From contig NZ_CP076543.1 in NCBI RefSeq assembly GCF_030440515.1, positions 1,116,001 through 1,180,000 on the forward strand: a DNA stretch of 64,000 bases, written 5' to 3'. Shown piece by piece: positions 35,375 through 46,227 of the stretch; position 1 is the stretch's first letter, and each line of letters begins with the position of its first letter. This stretch comes from Streptomyces xanthophaeus. GTDB lineage: Bacteria; Actinomycetota; Actinomycetes; Streptomycetales; Streptomycetaceae. The translations under genes were made by a program, and so were the position numbers. A model generated the notes under the pieces. It was not told the origin of the DNA. It did no database searches and saw only the letters and a program-made list of their open reading frames with translations.

Positions 35375-38300
35375 TCAGCCCTGGTCACGGGAGCGGGGGC
35401 GCAGGGCGGGGCGGGCGGGTGCGGTCGCGGCCTCGGCGAGGCGGGCGGCGATGCCCGCAGGGGTGGGCGTCTCGAAGAGGTCGCGGATGTTCAGCCGTAC
35501 GCCGAGTTCGGTGCCGATGCGGCCGGCCAGCCGGGTGGCGAGGAGCGAGTGGCCGCCGTGGGCGAAGAAGTCGTCGTCCATGCCCGCCTCCTGGAGGCCG
35601 AGGACGGAGGCGAAGATCTCGCAGACCGTCTTCTCCGCGGGGGTGGCGGGCAGCCGGCCCGCCGGGCGGTGCACGGTGGCCGGATCGGGGAGTGCCTTGC
35701 GGTCGAGCTTGCCGTTCACGGTGAGCGGGAACCGCGGCAGGTGCAGGAACAGCGACGGGACCATGTAGTTGGGCAGGTTCCGGCCCAGTTCGGCGCGGAC
35801 CTCCTCGGCGGTGGGCGTGCCGGTGAAGTAGCAGATCAGCCGCTGCTGGCCCGCGTGGTCCCGGTCGACGGCGACGACGGCCTCGCCGACGCCCGGTACG
35901 GTGCGCAGCGCGGTCTCCACCTCGCCGAGTTCGATGCGGTTGCCGCGGACCTTGACCTGGTGGTCCTGGCGGCCGAGGAAGTCGAGCTGGCCGTCGGCCC
36001 GCATCCGGGCGAGGTCGCCGGTGCGGTACATGCGGCTGCCGGGCTCGGCGGAGAACGGGTCGGGCACGTAGCGCTCGCTGGAGCGGCGCGGGTCGCGCAG
36101 GTATCCGGGTCCCACGCCGGTGCCGCCGATGAAGAGTTCGCCGGGAACGCCGGGCGGTACGGGGGCGAGTACGGCGTCCAGAAGGTAGAGGGTGTTGTTG
36201 CGCAGCGGGCGGCCGACGGGCAGCCGGCCGTGTTCCAGCTGGGCGTGCACGTCGGGGCCGATGAAGGCGTGGGTGTTGTCGTCGGAGCACTCGGTGAGGC
36301 CGTACGCGTTGACGATCGCGGCCTGCGGGTGGCGCGCGTACCAGCGGGTGCACAGTTCGGGCGGCAGCACCTCGCCGTTGACGATGAACCAGCGCAGTTC
36401 GGGCAGGGCCGGCGGCAGCACGCCGGTGTCCCACAGGTCCACGGCTGCGCGGACGAAGGAGGGCACGGTCTCCAGGACGGTGATCCCCCGGCGGGCGGCG
36501 TCGTCGAAGAGGGCGGCCGGGTCGCGGGCGGTGTCCCGGGTGACCAGGTGGACCTGTCCGCCGGTGATCAGCGGGGCGAGCATCTGCCACACGGAGATGT
36601 CGAAGGTGAGCGGGGCGTTCATCACCACGCGGTCGCCGTCGCCGAGGCCGAGGTCCTCGACCTTGGCCAGGAGGTGGTTGTTCATGCCCCGGCGGTGGAC
36701 CATGGCGCCCTTGGGCTTGCCGGTGGAGCCCGAGGTGAAGCAGACGTAGGCGAGGGCGTCGGGTCCGCCGGCCGGCGCCGGCCGCTCGCCCGGGGCGGCG
36801 GCGGCCGCGTCGTCGATCACGAGGACGGGCAGGCCGCCGGGGACGGCGGCGGCGATCTCCTCGGCGCGGGCGCGCTGTTCGGGGGCGGCCAGCAGCCGGG
36901 CGATCCCGCCGCTCGCGAGGAGGTCGGCGGTACGGGTGACGGGTCCCTCGGGGTCGAGGGGGACGTAGGCCGCTCCGGAGCCGAGGATGCCGAGCATCGC
37001 GACGGGGACCCGGGCGGTGGGCTCGCTCAGCACCGCGACCAGGTCGCCGGGGCGCACGCCGTCGGCGAGCAGGGCCAGGGCGAGGGCGTCGGCGCGGGCG
37101 ACGAGGGCCGCGTAGCTCAGCTCGCGGCCGGCCTCGTCGGTGGTGGCGACGGCGTCGGGCCGGCGCTCGGCCTGCTGCCGTACGCGCTCGACGGCCTCCG
37201 CGTACTGCTCGTCGCGCGCGGTGTCGTTCCATTCGACCAGGACGCGGTGGCGTTCGGCCGGGGAGAGCAGGTCCACGGTGCCCACCGGGCACGACGGGTC
37301 CTCGGCGACGGCCTCCAGGAGCCGGGCGAGTCGTTCCAGCAGGGCCTGGGCGGTGTCCCGTTCGAAGACGTCCGGCCGGTAGTCGATCTGCAGGCGCAGC
37401 CGGTCGCCGGGGATGGCGGTCAGCGAGAGCGGGTAGTGGGCGGCGTCGTACGGGTCCACTCCGGTGACGCGGAGCCCGCCCGCGCCGAGGGCGGCGAGGC
37501 CGGCCGCGTCGACGGGGTAGTTCTGGAAGGCGACGCAGGAGTCGAAGAGCTCCCCCGCTCCGGCGAGCCGCTGGATCTCGACGAGTCCCAGGTGGTGGTG
37601 GTCGATCAGCCGTGCCTGCTCGTCCTGGACCCGTTCGAACAGGGCGACGAGGGACTCCGCGGGGTCGATCCGCACGCGGACCGGCACGGTGTTGATGCAC
37701 AGGCCCACGATGTCGGCGACGCCGGCCAGTTCGGGGTCGCGGCCGCTGACGATGGCGCCGAAGACCACGTCCTCGGAGCGGATCTGGCGCCCGAGCAGGA
37801 GCGCCCACGCACCCTGGAGCAGGGTTCCGGAGGTGATCCGGTGCTCGCGCGCGAGGGCGCCGAGCCGCTCGGTCAGGGACTCCGGGAGGTACGTCTCCAC
37901 GCGGTCGGGCAGGACCGAGCCGGGCGGCGGGGACACGGGCGCGGTGCGGGTTCCGCCCTGCAGCCCGTCCAGGGCGCGGGTCCAGGCGTCCTGGGCGGCG
38001 GCCGTGTCGCGGCTGTGGAGCCGGCCCAGGAAGGCGGAGTACGGGGTGACCGGGCCCAGGGCTGCGTCGTCGGCGTGGTGCAGGGCGAGGAGTTCGCGCA
38101 CCAGGACCGGCCAGGACCAGCCGTCCATCAGGATGTGGTGGTAGGTCAGCAGCAGCCGGTGGGACAGCGGGCCGGTGCGGATGAGGGCGAAGCGCAGCAG
38201 CGGCGGCCGGGCGAGGTCGAAGCGGGTGGCCCGGTCCTCGGCGAGGAGGGTGTCGACGGCGGCGGCGCGCTCGGCCGGGTCGAGCCCGGACAGGTCCGCC

Positions 38301-38620
38301 TCCTGCCAGGGGGCCCGTACGCCGCGCTGGACGACCTGGGCGGGTTCACCGGTGGCGCGGCGCAGGAAGCCGGCGCGGAGGTTGGCGTGCCGTTGCAGGA
38401 CGGTGTCGGCGGCGGCGCGCAGCCGGTCCGCGTCGAGGGGGCCGTCGAGGTCGAGGAGCAGCTGGGCGACGTAGACGTCGCGTTCCTCCTCGTCGAAGAG
38501 GGCGTGGAAGAGGATGCCGTCCTGGAGGGGGGAGAGCGGCAGGACGTCCTCGACCAGGGAGCGTGCGGCGGGGGCGGCGGCAGAGGGGAGAGGGGCGGGG
38601 GTGGACGGCGGGTGGTTCAC
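35375..38620 (-). CDS. NRPS module C-A-T, probable diamino-acid module
   Basis: A 1081-residue single-module synthetase. C domain with HHILMDG near 160; A domain with FTSGSTGKPKG near 625, AYGLTECSDD and [10 protein letters not shown] domain with HGGHSLLA near 1023. There is no release domain. Pocket residues read D-I-W-E-I-N-A-D-D-K. Glu at position 278 and Asp at 330 and 331 make an acidic pocket, a feature also found in codes for 2,4-diaminobutyrate, so a diamino acid such as 2,3-diaminobutyrate is a good candidate given the biosynthetic genes in the operon (inference). The start ATG 38620 lies 19 bases after the preceding C-A-T gene. Confidence 0.92.
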   Translation of the reverse strand: MNHPPSTPAPLPSAAAPAARSLVEDVLPLSPLQDGILFHALFDEEERDVYVAQLLLDLDGPLDADRLRAAADTVLQRHANLRAGFLRRATGEPAQVVQRGVRAPWQEADLSGLDPAERAAAVDTLLAEDRATRFDLARPPLLRFALIRTGPLSHRLLLTYHHILMDGWSWPVLVRELLALHHADDAALGPVTPYSAFLGRLHSRDTAAAQDAWTRALDGLQGGTRTAPVSPPPGSVLPDRVETYLPESLTERLGALAREHRITSGTLLQGAWALLLGRQIRSEDVVFGAIVSGRDPELAGVADIVGLCINTVPVRVRIDPAESLVALFERVQDEQARLIDHHHLGLVEIQRLAGAGELFDSCVAFQNYPVDAAGLAALGAGGLRVTGVDPYDAAHYPLSLTAIPGDRLRLQIDYRPDVFERDTAQALLERLARLLEAVAEDPSCPVGTVDLLSPAERHRVLVEWNDTARDEQYAEAVERVRQQAERRPDAVATTDEAGRELSYAALVARADALALALLADGVRPGDLVAVLSEPTARVPVAMLGILGSGAAYVPLDPEGPVTRTADLLASGGIARLLAAPEQRARAEEIAAAVPGGLPVLVIDDAAAAAPGERPAPAGGPDALAYVCFTSGSTGKPKGAMVHRRGMNNHLLAKVEDLGLGDGDRVVMNAPLTFDISVWQMLAPLITGGQVHLVTRDTARDPAALFDDAARRGITVLETVPSFVRAAVDLWDTGVLPPALPELRWFIVNGEVLPPELCTRWYARHPQAAIVNAYGLTECSDDNTHAFIGPDVHAQLEHGRLPVGRPLRNNTLYLLDAVLAPVPPGVPGELFIGGTGVGPGYLRDPRRSSERYVPDPFSAEPGSRMYRTGDLARMRADGQLDFLGRQDHQVKVRGNRIELGEVETALRTVPGVGEAVVAVDRDHAGQQRLICYFTGTPTAEEVRAELGRNLPNYMVPSLFLHLPRFPLTVNGKLDRKALPDPATVHRPAGRLPATPAEKTVCEIFASVLGLQEAGMDDDFFAHGGHSLLATRLAGRIGTELGVRLNIRDLFETPTPAGIAARLAEAATAPARPALRPRSRDQG

Positions 38621-38639
38621 GGTGGTGTTCCTTCTGTGG

Positions 38640-41600
38640 TCAGGCGGTCTGGGTGCGGCGGGCCCGGCGGACGATCGGCGGGTCCTCGGCGCCGGCGCCG
38701 GCGGCCGCGGCGGCGGGCAGGGCCGCGGCCAGTTCGGCGACGGTGGGGCCGGTGAAGAACTGGCGGATGCCGACGGCGGCTCCGAACCGCGCCGTGACCT
38801 CGGCGAGCAGCTGGGTGGCGAGCAGGGAGTGGCCGCCGAGGTCGAAGAAGCTGTCGTGGACCCCGATCCGGGGCAGGCCGAGGACCTGTTCCCAGATCGC
38901 GCACAGGGTGCGCTCGTCGTCGGTGCGCGGCCCCTCGTGGGCTCCTGCGGTGCCGGCCGTGGCCGGATCCGGTGCGGGCAGGGCGGTCAGGTCGGTCTTG
39001 CCGTTGGCCGTCACGGGGAAGGCGTCGAGGAGGGTGAGGGTGGCGGGCACCATGTAGTCGGGCAGCCGGGCGCGCAGGTGCTCGCGCAGTTCCCGCGGGT
39101 CGGGTGCGGGGGTGCCCTCGGCGGGGACCGCGTAGCCCGCGAGCGCGGGTCCGGCGGCCGTGTCCACGACGGTGACGGCGGCCTGGCCCACCGCCGGGTG
39201 GGCGGCCAGGGCGTGCTCGATCTCGCCGGGTTCGATGCGCAGTCCGCGGATCTTGACCTGACGGTCGGCGCGGCCGAGGTACTCGACCTGGCCGTCGGTG
39301 TTCCAGCGGGCCAGGTCTCCGGTGCGGTACATGCGGGCGCCCGGGGGGCCGTACGGGCAGGCGACGAAGCGTTCGGCGGTCAGCGCCGCCCGGCCGAGGT
39401 AGCCCTGGGCGAGTCCGGTTCCCGCGATGTAGAGCTCGCCGATGACGCCGGGCGCCACGAGGCCGAGCCGGTCGTCCAGGACGTGGAGCTGCGTACCGTC
39501 GAGCGGGCGGCCGATCGGGACCTGCCCGTCGGGGGCCTCCTGACCCGGGCCGACGGCGAAGGTCGCGGCGAAGGTGGTGGTCTCTGTGGGGCCGTAGGCG
39601 TTGGTGACGGTGGTGCGGGGGCAGGCCTCGCGGACCCGGCGGACCATGGACGGCGAGGCGGCCTCGCCACCGGTCATCACCTCGTGCAGCGTGCCGAGCG
39701 CGGGCAGGCAGCGGTCGGCGAGGACGTTGAAGAGGGTGGCGGTGAGGAAGGTGCCGGTGACCTTCTCCTCGGTCATCAGCCGGGCGAGCGCGTCGACGTC
39801 GAGCTCGCCGGGCGGCGCGACGACGACCAGGCCGCCGTTCAGGAGCGGCACCCACATCTCGTAGGTGGAGGCGTCGAAGGCGTGCGGGGAGCGGAACAGG
39901 ACCCGCTCGTGCGCGCCGCCGCGCCAGCGCCCGTCGGTGGCGAGGGCGACGACCTCGCGGTGGGAGACGGCCACGCCCTTGGGCGTGCCGGTGGAGCCGG
40001 AGGTGTACATCAGGTAGGCGAGCGCGTCGGGATGACCGGGCGGCCCGTCCGCCGCCACTGCCGCGGCCTCCTCGGCGGGGGCCCCGTCCGGGCGCAGTAC
40101 GTGGCGCGGACCCGCCGGTACGGGCTCGCCGTCCGGGACGTCGGTGACGAGGACGGCGGCCCCGGCCGCGGTGATCACGGCCTCGGTACGGGCGCGCGGG
40201 GCCCGCGCGTCCAGCGGCAGGTAGGCGGCGCCCGCCTTGAGGATGCCGAGGCAGGCCGCGACGAGGCCGGCCGAGCGGTCCATCAGTACGGCGACGGCCT
40301 CGCCCGGGCGGACGCCGAGGGTACGCAGCCGCCCGGCGATCCGGTCGGCCCGGGCGTCGAGTTCGGCGTACGTGGTCTCCCGGCCGGCGCAGAGCACGGC
40401 GGCGCGGCCGGGGTGGGCGGCCGCCCGCTCCTCGAAGGCCTGGTGGACGGTGCGGACGTCGGCGGCGACCGGCGCGCCCTGCCAGTGCTCCAGGAGGTCG
40501 GCGCGCTCCCCGGGCAGCAGGACGTCGAGCGCGGAGAGGGGGATCCCGGGTGCGCGGACGACGGCGCCGATGAGGTGGACGAGCCGGTCCAGCAGCCGCC
40601 GGGCCGTCGTCCGGTCGAACAGGTCGCTCGCGTACTCCAGGCCGAGGGCCAGGCCCTGTGGTTCTCCGGTGGCCGGATCGTGGAGCTCCTCGACCTCCAG
40701 GGTGAGGTCGAACTTGGCGGTGTCGGTGCGTACCGCCTCCACCTCCGCCCGCAGACCCGCGAAGGCGGGGGTGAGCGGCTCGCCGCGCTGGGCGGAGACG
40801 GCGACCTGGAAGAGCGGGTGACGGGCGGGCGAGCGGGCCGGGTTGAGGCGTTCGACGAGCGATTCGAAGGGCAGTTCCTGGTGGGCGTACGTCTCCAGGG
40901 TGGCGGACCGCACGCGGCCCAGCACCTCCGTGAAGGTGGGGTCGCCCGAGGTGTCGGCGCGCACGACGAGGGTGTTGACGAAGAGGCCCACGAGGTCGGT
41001 GAGGGCTTCGTCGTCGCGGCCGTCGACGGGGCAGCCGAGCGGCAGGTCGGTGCCGGCGCCGAGCCGGGTGAGCAGGACCGCGAAGGCGGCCTGCACGGCC
41101 ATGAACGGCGTGGCGCGGCCGCCTTGGGCCAGCGCGGCCAGCCCCGCGTGGACGGCGGCGTCGGTCCGTGCCTCCACCAGTGCGCCCCGGTGGCCGGCCA
41201 CGGCCGGGCGCGGCCGGTCGGCGGGCAGGGCCAGCTCCTCGGGCAGGCCGTCCAGGGCGGCCGCCCAGTGGGTGAGCAGCCGGGCGTGCAGGGAGCCGGG
41301 GTCCTGTGCCGCGCCCAGGAGTTCGCGCTGCCACAGGGCGTAGTCCGGGTACTGGACGGGCAGTTCGGGCCACTCGGGCGGGCGCCCGGAGCTCCGGGCG
41401 GTGTAGGCGGCGGCCAGGTCGCGCACGAGGACGTTCACGGAGTGGCCGTCGCCCGCGATGTGGTGCAGGACCAGGAGCAGGTAGTGGTCCTCGGCTTCGT
41501 CGGTGAACAGGTCGGCGCGCAGCGGCGGTTCGGTTCCGAGGTCGAAGGGCCGGGACGACGCCTCCCCGGCCCGGCGGGCGCGTTCGGCGGGCGGGCAGAC

Positions 41601-41849
41601 GGTGACGGCGAGCTGCGGGACGGCGTCCGCGGGGTCCAGGACCCGCTGGTGCGGGCGGCCCGCAGCGTCGGGGAAGACGGTACGGAGGGCCTCGTGGCGG
41701 GCGCTGACGTCCGCGAGGGCGGCGCGCAGGGCGGCCCGGTCGAGGGCGCCGCTCAGCCGCAGCCCGACGGGGATGTGGTAGAGCGCGCCGTCGGCGCCGT
41801 CCCGGGCGTGGAACCACAATCGCTGCTGGGCGTGGGACAGAGGGATCAC
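38640..41849 (-). CDS. NRPS module C-A-T
   Basis: A 1069-residue synthetase starting at GTG 41849, which overlaps the stop of the T-E gene by GTGA. C domain with HHIAGDG near 128, A domain with YTSGSTG near 613, T domain with LGGHSLL near 1004. Pocket residues read DAYFMGATFK, close to DAYFWGVTFK of the plus-strand line and to codes for Val/Ile, so a branched aliphatic residue is likely. The C domain should accept the D-residue supplied by the T-E protein just upstream (inference from gene order); its sequence looks more like the type that takes L-donors, which is a mild conflict. Confidence 0.92.
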   Translation of the reverse strand: MIPLSHAQQRLWFHARDGADGALYHIPVGLRLSGALDRAALRAALADVSARHEALRTVFPDAAGRPHQRVLDPADAVPQLAVTVCPPAERARRAGEASSRPFDLGTEPPLRADLFTDEAEDHYLLLVLHHIAGDGHSVNVLVRDLAAAYTARSSGRPPEWPELPVQYPDYALWQRELLGAAQDPGSLHARLLTHWAAALDGLPEELALPADRPRPAVAGHRGALVEARTDAAVHAGLAALAQGGRATPFMAVQAAFAVLLTRLGAGTDLPLGCPVDGRDDEALTDLVGLFVNTLVVRADTSGDPTFTEVLGRVRSATLETYAHQELPFESLVERLNPARSPARHPLFQVAVSAQRGEPLTPAFAGLRAEVEAVRTDTAKFDLTLEVEELHDPATGEPQGLALGLEYASDLFDRTTARRLLDRLVHLIGAVVRAPGIPLSALDVLLPGERADLLEHWQGAPVAADVRTVHQAFEERAAAHPGRAAVLCAGRETTYAELDARADRIAGRLRTLGVRPGEAVAVLMDRSAGLVAACLGILKAGAAYLPLDARAPRARTEAVITAAGAAVLVTDVPDGEPVPAGPRHVLRPDGAPAEEAAAVAADGPPGHPDALAYLMYTSGSTGTPKGVAVSHREVVALATDGRWRGGAHERVLFRSPHAFDASTYEMWVPLLNGGLVVVAPPGELDVDALARLMTEEKVTGTFLTATLFNVLADRCLPALGTLHEVMTGGEAASPSMVRRVREACPRTTVTNAYGPTETTTFAATFAVGPGQEAPDGQVPIGRPLDGTQLHVLDDRLGLVAPGVIGELYIAGTGLAQGYLGRAALTAERFVACPYGPPGARMYRTGDLARWNTDGQVEYLGRADRQVKIRGLRIEPGEIEHALAAHPAVGQAAVTVVDTAAGPALAGYAVPAEGTPAPDPRELREHLRARLPDYMVPATLTLLDAFPVTANGKTDLTALPAPDPATAGTAGAHEGPRTDDERTLCAIWEQVLGLPRIGVHDSFFDLGGHSLLATQLLAEVTARFGAAVGIRQFFTGPTVAELAAALPAAAAAGAGAEDPPIVRRARRTQTA

Positions 41850-43666
41850 AGCAGGGCTCCGAGCTGGGATTCGAAGGTGTCGAGGTCGGCCTGGCTGACC
41901 TGGGCGAGGGGCACGTCGGAGGGGGTCAGCCCGCCGGCGTCCGGGCGGGAGGCGTGGGTGACGACGGCGCGCAGCATGGTGAACCACTCCTGCGCGAGGT
42001 CGTGGACCCGACTCCGCGGGAAGACGTTGCCCGCCCAGGTCCAGGTGGCGCTGAGGGTGAGGCCGTCGGGGCCCTCGTGGGCGGCCGCGTTGACCTCCAC
42101 GGCGTGGGCCATCGGAAGGCCGTCGTCGGCGTCGTCGAGGGCGAAGGCGTGCCCGGGTGCGGCGTCCCAGGGGGCGTCGCCGCCCATCGGGAACCGGCCG
42201 AGGTAGTTGAAGCCGATCTGGGGGATGCCGCGCGCGGCGAGGTCCGGCCCGGTACGGGAGTTGAGGTGGCGCAGCAGCCCGAAGCCGATGCCCTTGTCCG
42301 GTACGGCACGCAGTTCCTCCTTGACCAGGCGCAGGGCGGCTCCGACCGCGGGTCCGCCGGCGCGGGCCTCGTCGAGGTCGGGGCGGCCGAGGGCGAGGCG
42401 GACGGGGAACACGGTGGTGAACCAGCCGACGGTGCGGGACAGGTCCGTGCCGTCGGCGATGTCCTCGCGGCCGTGTCCCTCGACGTCGACGAGGACGGCG
42501 CCCTCCGCGTCACCCGTGTCCGCGCCGTCGGCGCTCCGCCGGCCGAGCACGGCGAGCGCCAGGGCGGTCAGCAGCACGTCGTTGACGGTGCCGTTGACGA
42601 GACCCGGCGCGGTGGTGAGCAGGGGGCCCGTCACATCCGGTCCGAGGGTCAGGGTGAGGGTGTTGTCCGGGCTCTCGGGGTCGAGGCCGCCGGGTGCGCG
42701 GACTCCGGCGAGGTCCTGCGGGGCCTCGCGCAGGGCGGCGGCCCAGCGGTCGGCCTCGGCGGTCCGGCGGCCGGAGGTGGCCTCCGCGCGCAGCAGGTCG
42801 GCCCAGTGCGCGAAGGGGGTGTGCGCCGGTTCCAGGGCGGGCTCGCGGCCCTCGGCGAGGGCCGCCGCGCAGGCCCGCAGGTCGTCCTGGAGGATCCGCC
42901 ACGAGACGCCGTCGACCACGAGGTGGTGGACGACGAGTGCGAGACGTCCCTGCTGTCCGGCTCCCCGGTCGAGGAGTACGGCGCGCAGCATGTGGCCCGC
43001 GCGGGGCGAGAGCAGCCGCCGGGCCGCGCGCATCCGGTCCCGGGTCAGGGCGGGCAGTTCCCCGTCGCCCTTCCCGCGGGCGTCCACGTGCTCCAGCAGC
43101 TCCGCCGCGGTGACGGAGCCCGCGGGCGGTACGAGCGGCTCGGCGCCGGAGGCTCCGATCCCGTCGGGCAGCCGCAGGCGGAGCATCTCGTGGGTGTCGA
43201 GGAGGGCCTGGACGGTGCGTTCGGCGTCGGCCGGCCCGAAGCCCGGCGGGGTGCGCAGGACGAGCGACTGGTTGTACGTGTCGACGGGACCGCCGAGTTC
43301 GGCGAGCCAGCCCATGATGGGGGTGGACACCAGCGGCCCCAGGCGGCGCGGGGGCACGGCCGGGCCGGCGCTCTCCCCCGCCCGGCCGTGGGCGCGGGCG
43401 GTGGCGGCGAGCGCGCTCACGCTCTCGGCGCGGAGCACGTCACGGGTGCTGACGAGGAGGCCGGCCGCGCGGGCGCGGCTGACGACCTGGATCGCCTGGA
43501 TGCTGTCCCCGCCCAGCCCGGTGAAGCTGTGGCCCGCGTCGACCCCGGCGCGGCCGAGGATCTCGGCGAAGAGCGAGCACAGGATCCGTACGGGGTCGGC
43601 GTCGCCGGTGTCGGTGTCGGTGTCGGTGTCGGCCGGCTGCCCGGCGCGGTGGACGGGCTCAGCCAC
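41846..43666 (-). CDS. Free-standing T-E (carrier plus epimerase) protein
   Basis: A 606-residue protein with a carrier domain ([11 protein letters not shown] near residue 50) and a full epimerization domain: [13 protein letters not shown] near 245, [23 protein letters not shown] and FNYLGRF near 486. It lacks C and A domains, so its carrier must be charged in trans, most simply by the stand-alone A domain at 33707-35245. It would then pass a D-amino acid to the next C domain as the starter of this line. GTG 43666 overlaps the MbtH-like gene by eight bases. A short N-terminal linker of Asp-Thr repeats is encoded by a six-base tandem repeat at about 43607-43632. Confidence 0.9.
   Translation of the reverse strand: MAEPVHRAGQPADTDTDTDTGDADPVRILCSLFAEILGRAGVDAGHSFTGLGGDSIQAIQVVSRARAAGLLVSTRDVLRAESVSALAATARAHGRAGESAGPAVPPRRLGPLVSTPIMGWLAELGGPVDTYNQSLVLRTPPGFGPADAERTVQALLDTHEMLRLRLPDGIGASGAEPLVPPAGSVTAAELLEHVDARGKGDGELPALTRDRMRAARRLLSPRAGHMLRAVLLDRGAGQQGRLALVVHHLVVDGVSWRILQDDLRACAAALAEGREPALEPAHTPFAHWADLLRAEATSGRRTAEADRWAAALREAPQDLAGVRAPGGLDPESPDNTLTLTLGPDVTGPLLTTAPGLVNGTVNDVLLTALALAVLGRRSADGADTGDAEGAVLVDVEGHGREDIADGTDLSRTVGWFTTVFPVRLALGRPDLDEARAGGPAVGAALRLVKEELRAVPDKGIGFGLLRHLNSRTGPDLAARGIPQIGFNYLGRFPMGGDAPWDAAPGHAFALDDADDGLPMAHAVEVNAAAHEGPDGLTLSATWTWAGNVFPRSRVHDLAQEWFTMLRAVVTHASRPDAGGLTPSDVPLAQVSQADLDTFESQLGALL
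43607..43632. repeat. Six-base tandem repeat in T-E linker
   Basis: Four to five copies of GGTGTC run through this stretch and encode a (Asp-Thr) repeat linker before the carrier domain. Such repeats can change length by slippage without shifting the frame. Confidence 0.7.
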
Positions 43667-43883
43667 GGGGCGCGTCCCCGGCGAGGGCGGCCACCAGGGA
43701 GGCGGGGCGCATGTCGGTCCAGACCCGCTCGACATGGTCCAGGCAGGCCTGGCGGCCGTCGGGGCCGTGCACGACGGTCCAGCCGGCCGGGACGGGGTTG
43801 GCGGCGGGCCACAGGGAGTACTGGAGCTCGTCGTTGCGGACCACGACGTAGGCGGCGTTGTCGTTCTCGAAGGGGTTGCTCAT
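43659..43883 (-). CDS. MbtH-like protein, second copy
   Basis: A 74-residue MbtH-family adenylation partner with the full signature: NDELQYSLWP, PAGW, and WTDMRPASL. It keeps the Pro after SLW that the other copy lacks. ATG 43883 is preceded by AAGGTGA. It lies 74 bases after the PLP/ATP-grasp gene and overlaps the T-E gene by eight bases, so it is translated together with the synthetases of this strand and probably serves their A domains. Confidence 0.95.
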   Translation of the reverse strand: MSNPFENDNAAYVVVRNDELQYSLWPAANPVPAGWTVVHGPDGRQACLDHVERVWTDMRPASLVAALAGDAPRG

Positions 43884-43957
43884 GGCGGTTCACCTTTCGG
43901 ATCGGGTGCGGCCGTACGGGTCGTACGGCGCGTCTGAGGACGGGAAGCGGCAGAAGG

Positions 43958-46225
43958 TCAGGAGTGCTGCGGAGGCTCGATGTCGAGGCGGAGCAGGGCC
44001 CGCGCCGCGTCCAGGGCCGCGTGCACGCCCTCGGGCTCCGGGTGGCGGGCGATCACGTGCCCGAGGCGGTCGGAGGCGCTGCGCGGCCTGCGTACGGCCG
44101 CGCCGGGGGCGGCGGTGACCAGCACCGACTCGACTCCCTCGACGGCGGCGGCCTCCTGGGTGCCGTGGGCGGCGGTGAGGGTGCCGTCGGCGTCGGCGAG
44201 GAGGAACTGGATCCCGGCGTGGCCGGCGTCCTCGGCCTTGAGGTGCGGGGGCAGGCCGAGGGCGGCCCGGAGCTGCTCCCCGAGGAGGTCCACCCCGGAG
44301 GCGAGCCGGATCAGTTCGGGGATCATGCCGCCGGCCGGGCGGGGGTTGATCTCGATGAGGGCGGGCCCGTCGGCGGTCAGTTTGACCTCGGTGTGGGTGG
44401 CTCCCAGGCGGATCCCGGCCGCGTCCAGGGCCGCCGTCACCGTCTCGGTGATCCGCTGGGCGGTGGCGGCGGGCAGCGGGGCGGGGAAGAGGTGGCGGTG
44501 CTCGACGAAGTGGGGGGTGGCGGTCACGGACTTGGCGGTGATGCCGACGCACACGGCCCGGCCGTCGCCGCTGAACATCTCGACGCTGTACTCCGGCGCG
44601 TCCAGGTACTCCTCGACGAGGACGGTGCGGGCGGTGGGCATGCCCCGTACGTTGGTGCCGATGGCGAGGATCGCCTCGATCTGGGCGCGGACCTCCGCCT
44701 CGTCGGCGCAGAGCAGGACGTTGGTCGAGCCCGAGTCGTCGGCCGGCTTGACCACGCAGGGCAGTCCGGTGCGGGCGACCGCGGCCGCTGCCCCGCCCGG
44801 CTCGCGGACCAGGGCGTAGCGGGGCTGGCGGACACCTGCGGCATGCAGCCTCTCGCGCAGGGCCGACTTGTCGCGGCAGACGGCCACCGCCTCGGGCGGG
44901 TTGCCGGGCAGGCCGAGCCAGCGGGCGATCCGGGCGGCGGCCGGTACGTAGAATTCGCTGGTGGTGGTGACGCCGGCGATCTCCTCGCGGCGGAAGCGCT
45001 CCTGTACGGCGGCGCGCAGCGCGGCGTCGGAGTTGGTGTCGCAGTGCACCACCTCGGCGCCGGTGTCCGCGAGTCCCCGGTAGCGGTCGGGGTCGCCGGT
45101 CAGCAGGACGGGTACGGTGCCCAGTTCGCGCGCCCGGTCCAGGGCGAGCATGCCGGTGCCGGTGGTGTTGGACTCCACGAACAGCAGGTGCCGCTGGATC
45201 CCGGCGGGCGGGCTGTAGGCGAGGGTGGACCAGGTGCGGGCGGTGCCGTCGGGGCCGAGGGCGGCCGGTGCGGTGGCGGTGGGCACCTCGCGCAGCCGGT
45301 TCTCGTCCCAGTGCTCGTCGTTGTAGACGGTGTCGGCATAGCGGTCGCCGCGGTCGGGCAGGATGCCGACGATCCTGGTCCCGGGCTCGGCACGGTCGGC
45401 GAGGCCGGTCAGGACCCGGTAGACGGAGCCCGAGGTGTTGCCGCCGAAGATCTGCTGCTCGCGGGCGAGGTCCCAGGTCGCGGCGAAGGCCTCGTGGTCG
45501 TTGAGCCAGTGCACCTCGTCGACGAGGGTGCGGTCCAGGTTCTTGGGCAGCAGGCTGTTGCCCAGCCCGCTCTGCAGCCGCTGCGGTACGTCGGGCTGGC
45601 CGAAGAGGGCGCTGCCCACGCAGTCGACGCCGACGACGTGCAGGGCGGGGAGGCTCTCGCGCAGCGCCCGGGCGGTGCCGCACAGGGAGCCGCCGCTGCC
45701 GACGGCTCCGACGAGGGTGTCGAACTGCCCGAGATCCTGCAGGAGTTCACCGGCGAGGGTGCGGTAGGCGCCGGGGTTGTCGGGGTTGGTGTACTGCTGC
45801 GGCCAGAAGGCGCCCGGCAGTTCGTCGAGCAGTTCCGCGAGGCGCTCCAGGCGGGCGCTCTGCCAGCCGTGGCTCGTCATGGCCTCGACCACGTGCACCC
45901 TGCAGCCCAGGGCGCGGAGTTTGGCGAGGGTGACGGGGTCGATGCGCGGGTCGGTGACGATGTGCACCTCGTGGCCCAGGGAGCGGCCGACGAGGGCGAC
46001 GCCGAGGGCCATGGTGCCCGAGGAGCTCTCGATGACGGGGGCTCCCGGCTTCAGGGTGCCCAGCCGCCGGGCCTCCAGCAGGATGTTGCGGGCGACGCGG
46101 TCCTTCATCGCGAAGAGGTTCTGCAGTTCCAGCTTGGCGTAGACCTCCACGCCGCGGGCCTCGCCCAGGCGCAGCCGGACCAGCGGGGTGGCGCCGATCG
46201 CGTCCGTCACGGTGTCGAACAGCAT
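43958..46225 (-). CDS. Cysteine-synthase-like PLP enzyme fused to an ATP-grasp ligase
   Basis: A 755-residue fusion. The first half (about 1-335) is a fold-type II PLP enzyme of the cysteine-synthase/SbnA kind: the Schiff-base Lys in FAMKDRVARN, the substrate loop ESSSGTMALG and the phosphate-binding GSGGSLCG. The second half (about 345-755) is an ATP-grasp enzyme with PCVVKPADDSGSTNV, VEEYLDAPEYSVE and the metal-binding EINPRPAGGM. The PLP part should replace the phosphate of a phosphorylated Ser or Thr with a nitrogen nucleophile. The ATP-grasp part would join a carboxylate to an amine; its role here is open. ATG 46225 lies two bases after the kinase stop. With the kinase and lyase next to it, this fits 2,3-diaminobutyrate (or diaminopropionate) synthesis. 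Confidence 0.85.
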   Translation of the reverse strand: MLFDTVTDAIGATPLVRLRLGEARGVEVYAKLELQNLFAMKDRVARNILLEARRLGTLKPGAPVIESSSGTMALGVALVGRSLGHEVHIVTDPRIDPVTLAKLRALGCRVHVVEAMTSHGWQSARLERLAELLDELPGAFWPQQYTNPDNPGAYRTLAGELLQDLGQFDTLVGAVGSGGSLCGTARALRESLPALHVVGVDCVGSALFGQPDVPQRLQSGLGNSLLPKNLDRTLVDEVHWLNDHEAFAATWDLAREQQIFGGNTSGSVYRVLTGLADRAEPGTRIVGILPDRGDRYADTVYNDEHWDENRLREVPTATAPAALGPDGTARTWSTLAYSPPAGIQRHLLFVESNTTGTGMLALDRARELGTVPVLLTGDPDRYRGLADTGAEVVHCDTNSDAALRAAVQERFRREEIAGVTTTSEFYVPAAARIARWLGLPGNPPEAVAVCRDKSALRERLHAAGVRQPRYALVREPGGAAAAVARTGLPCVVKPADDSGSTNVLLCADEAEVRAQIEAILAIGTNVRGMPTARTVLVEEYLDAPEYSVEMFSGDGRAVCVGITAKSVTATPHFVEHRHLFPAPLPAATAQRITETVTAALDAAGIRLGATHTEVKLTADGPALIEINPRPAGGMIPELIRLASGVDLLGEQLRAALGLPPHLKAEDAGHAGIQFLLADADGTLTAAHGTQEAAAVEGVESVLVTAAPGAAVRRPRSASDRLGHVIARHPEPEGVHAALDAARALLRLDIEPPQHS

Positions 46226-46227
46226 GC

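Noticed and set aside
34145..38755. A 1536-residue plus-strand open frame
   Set aside because: Antisense to the A domain and C-A-T genes with no domain of its own.
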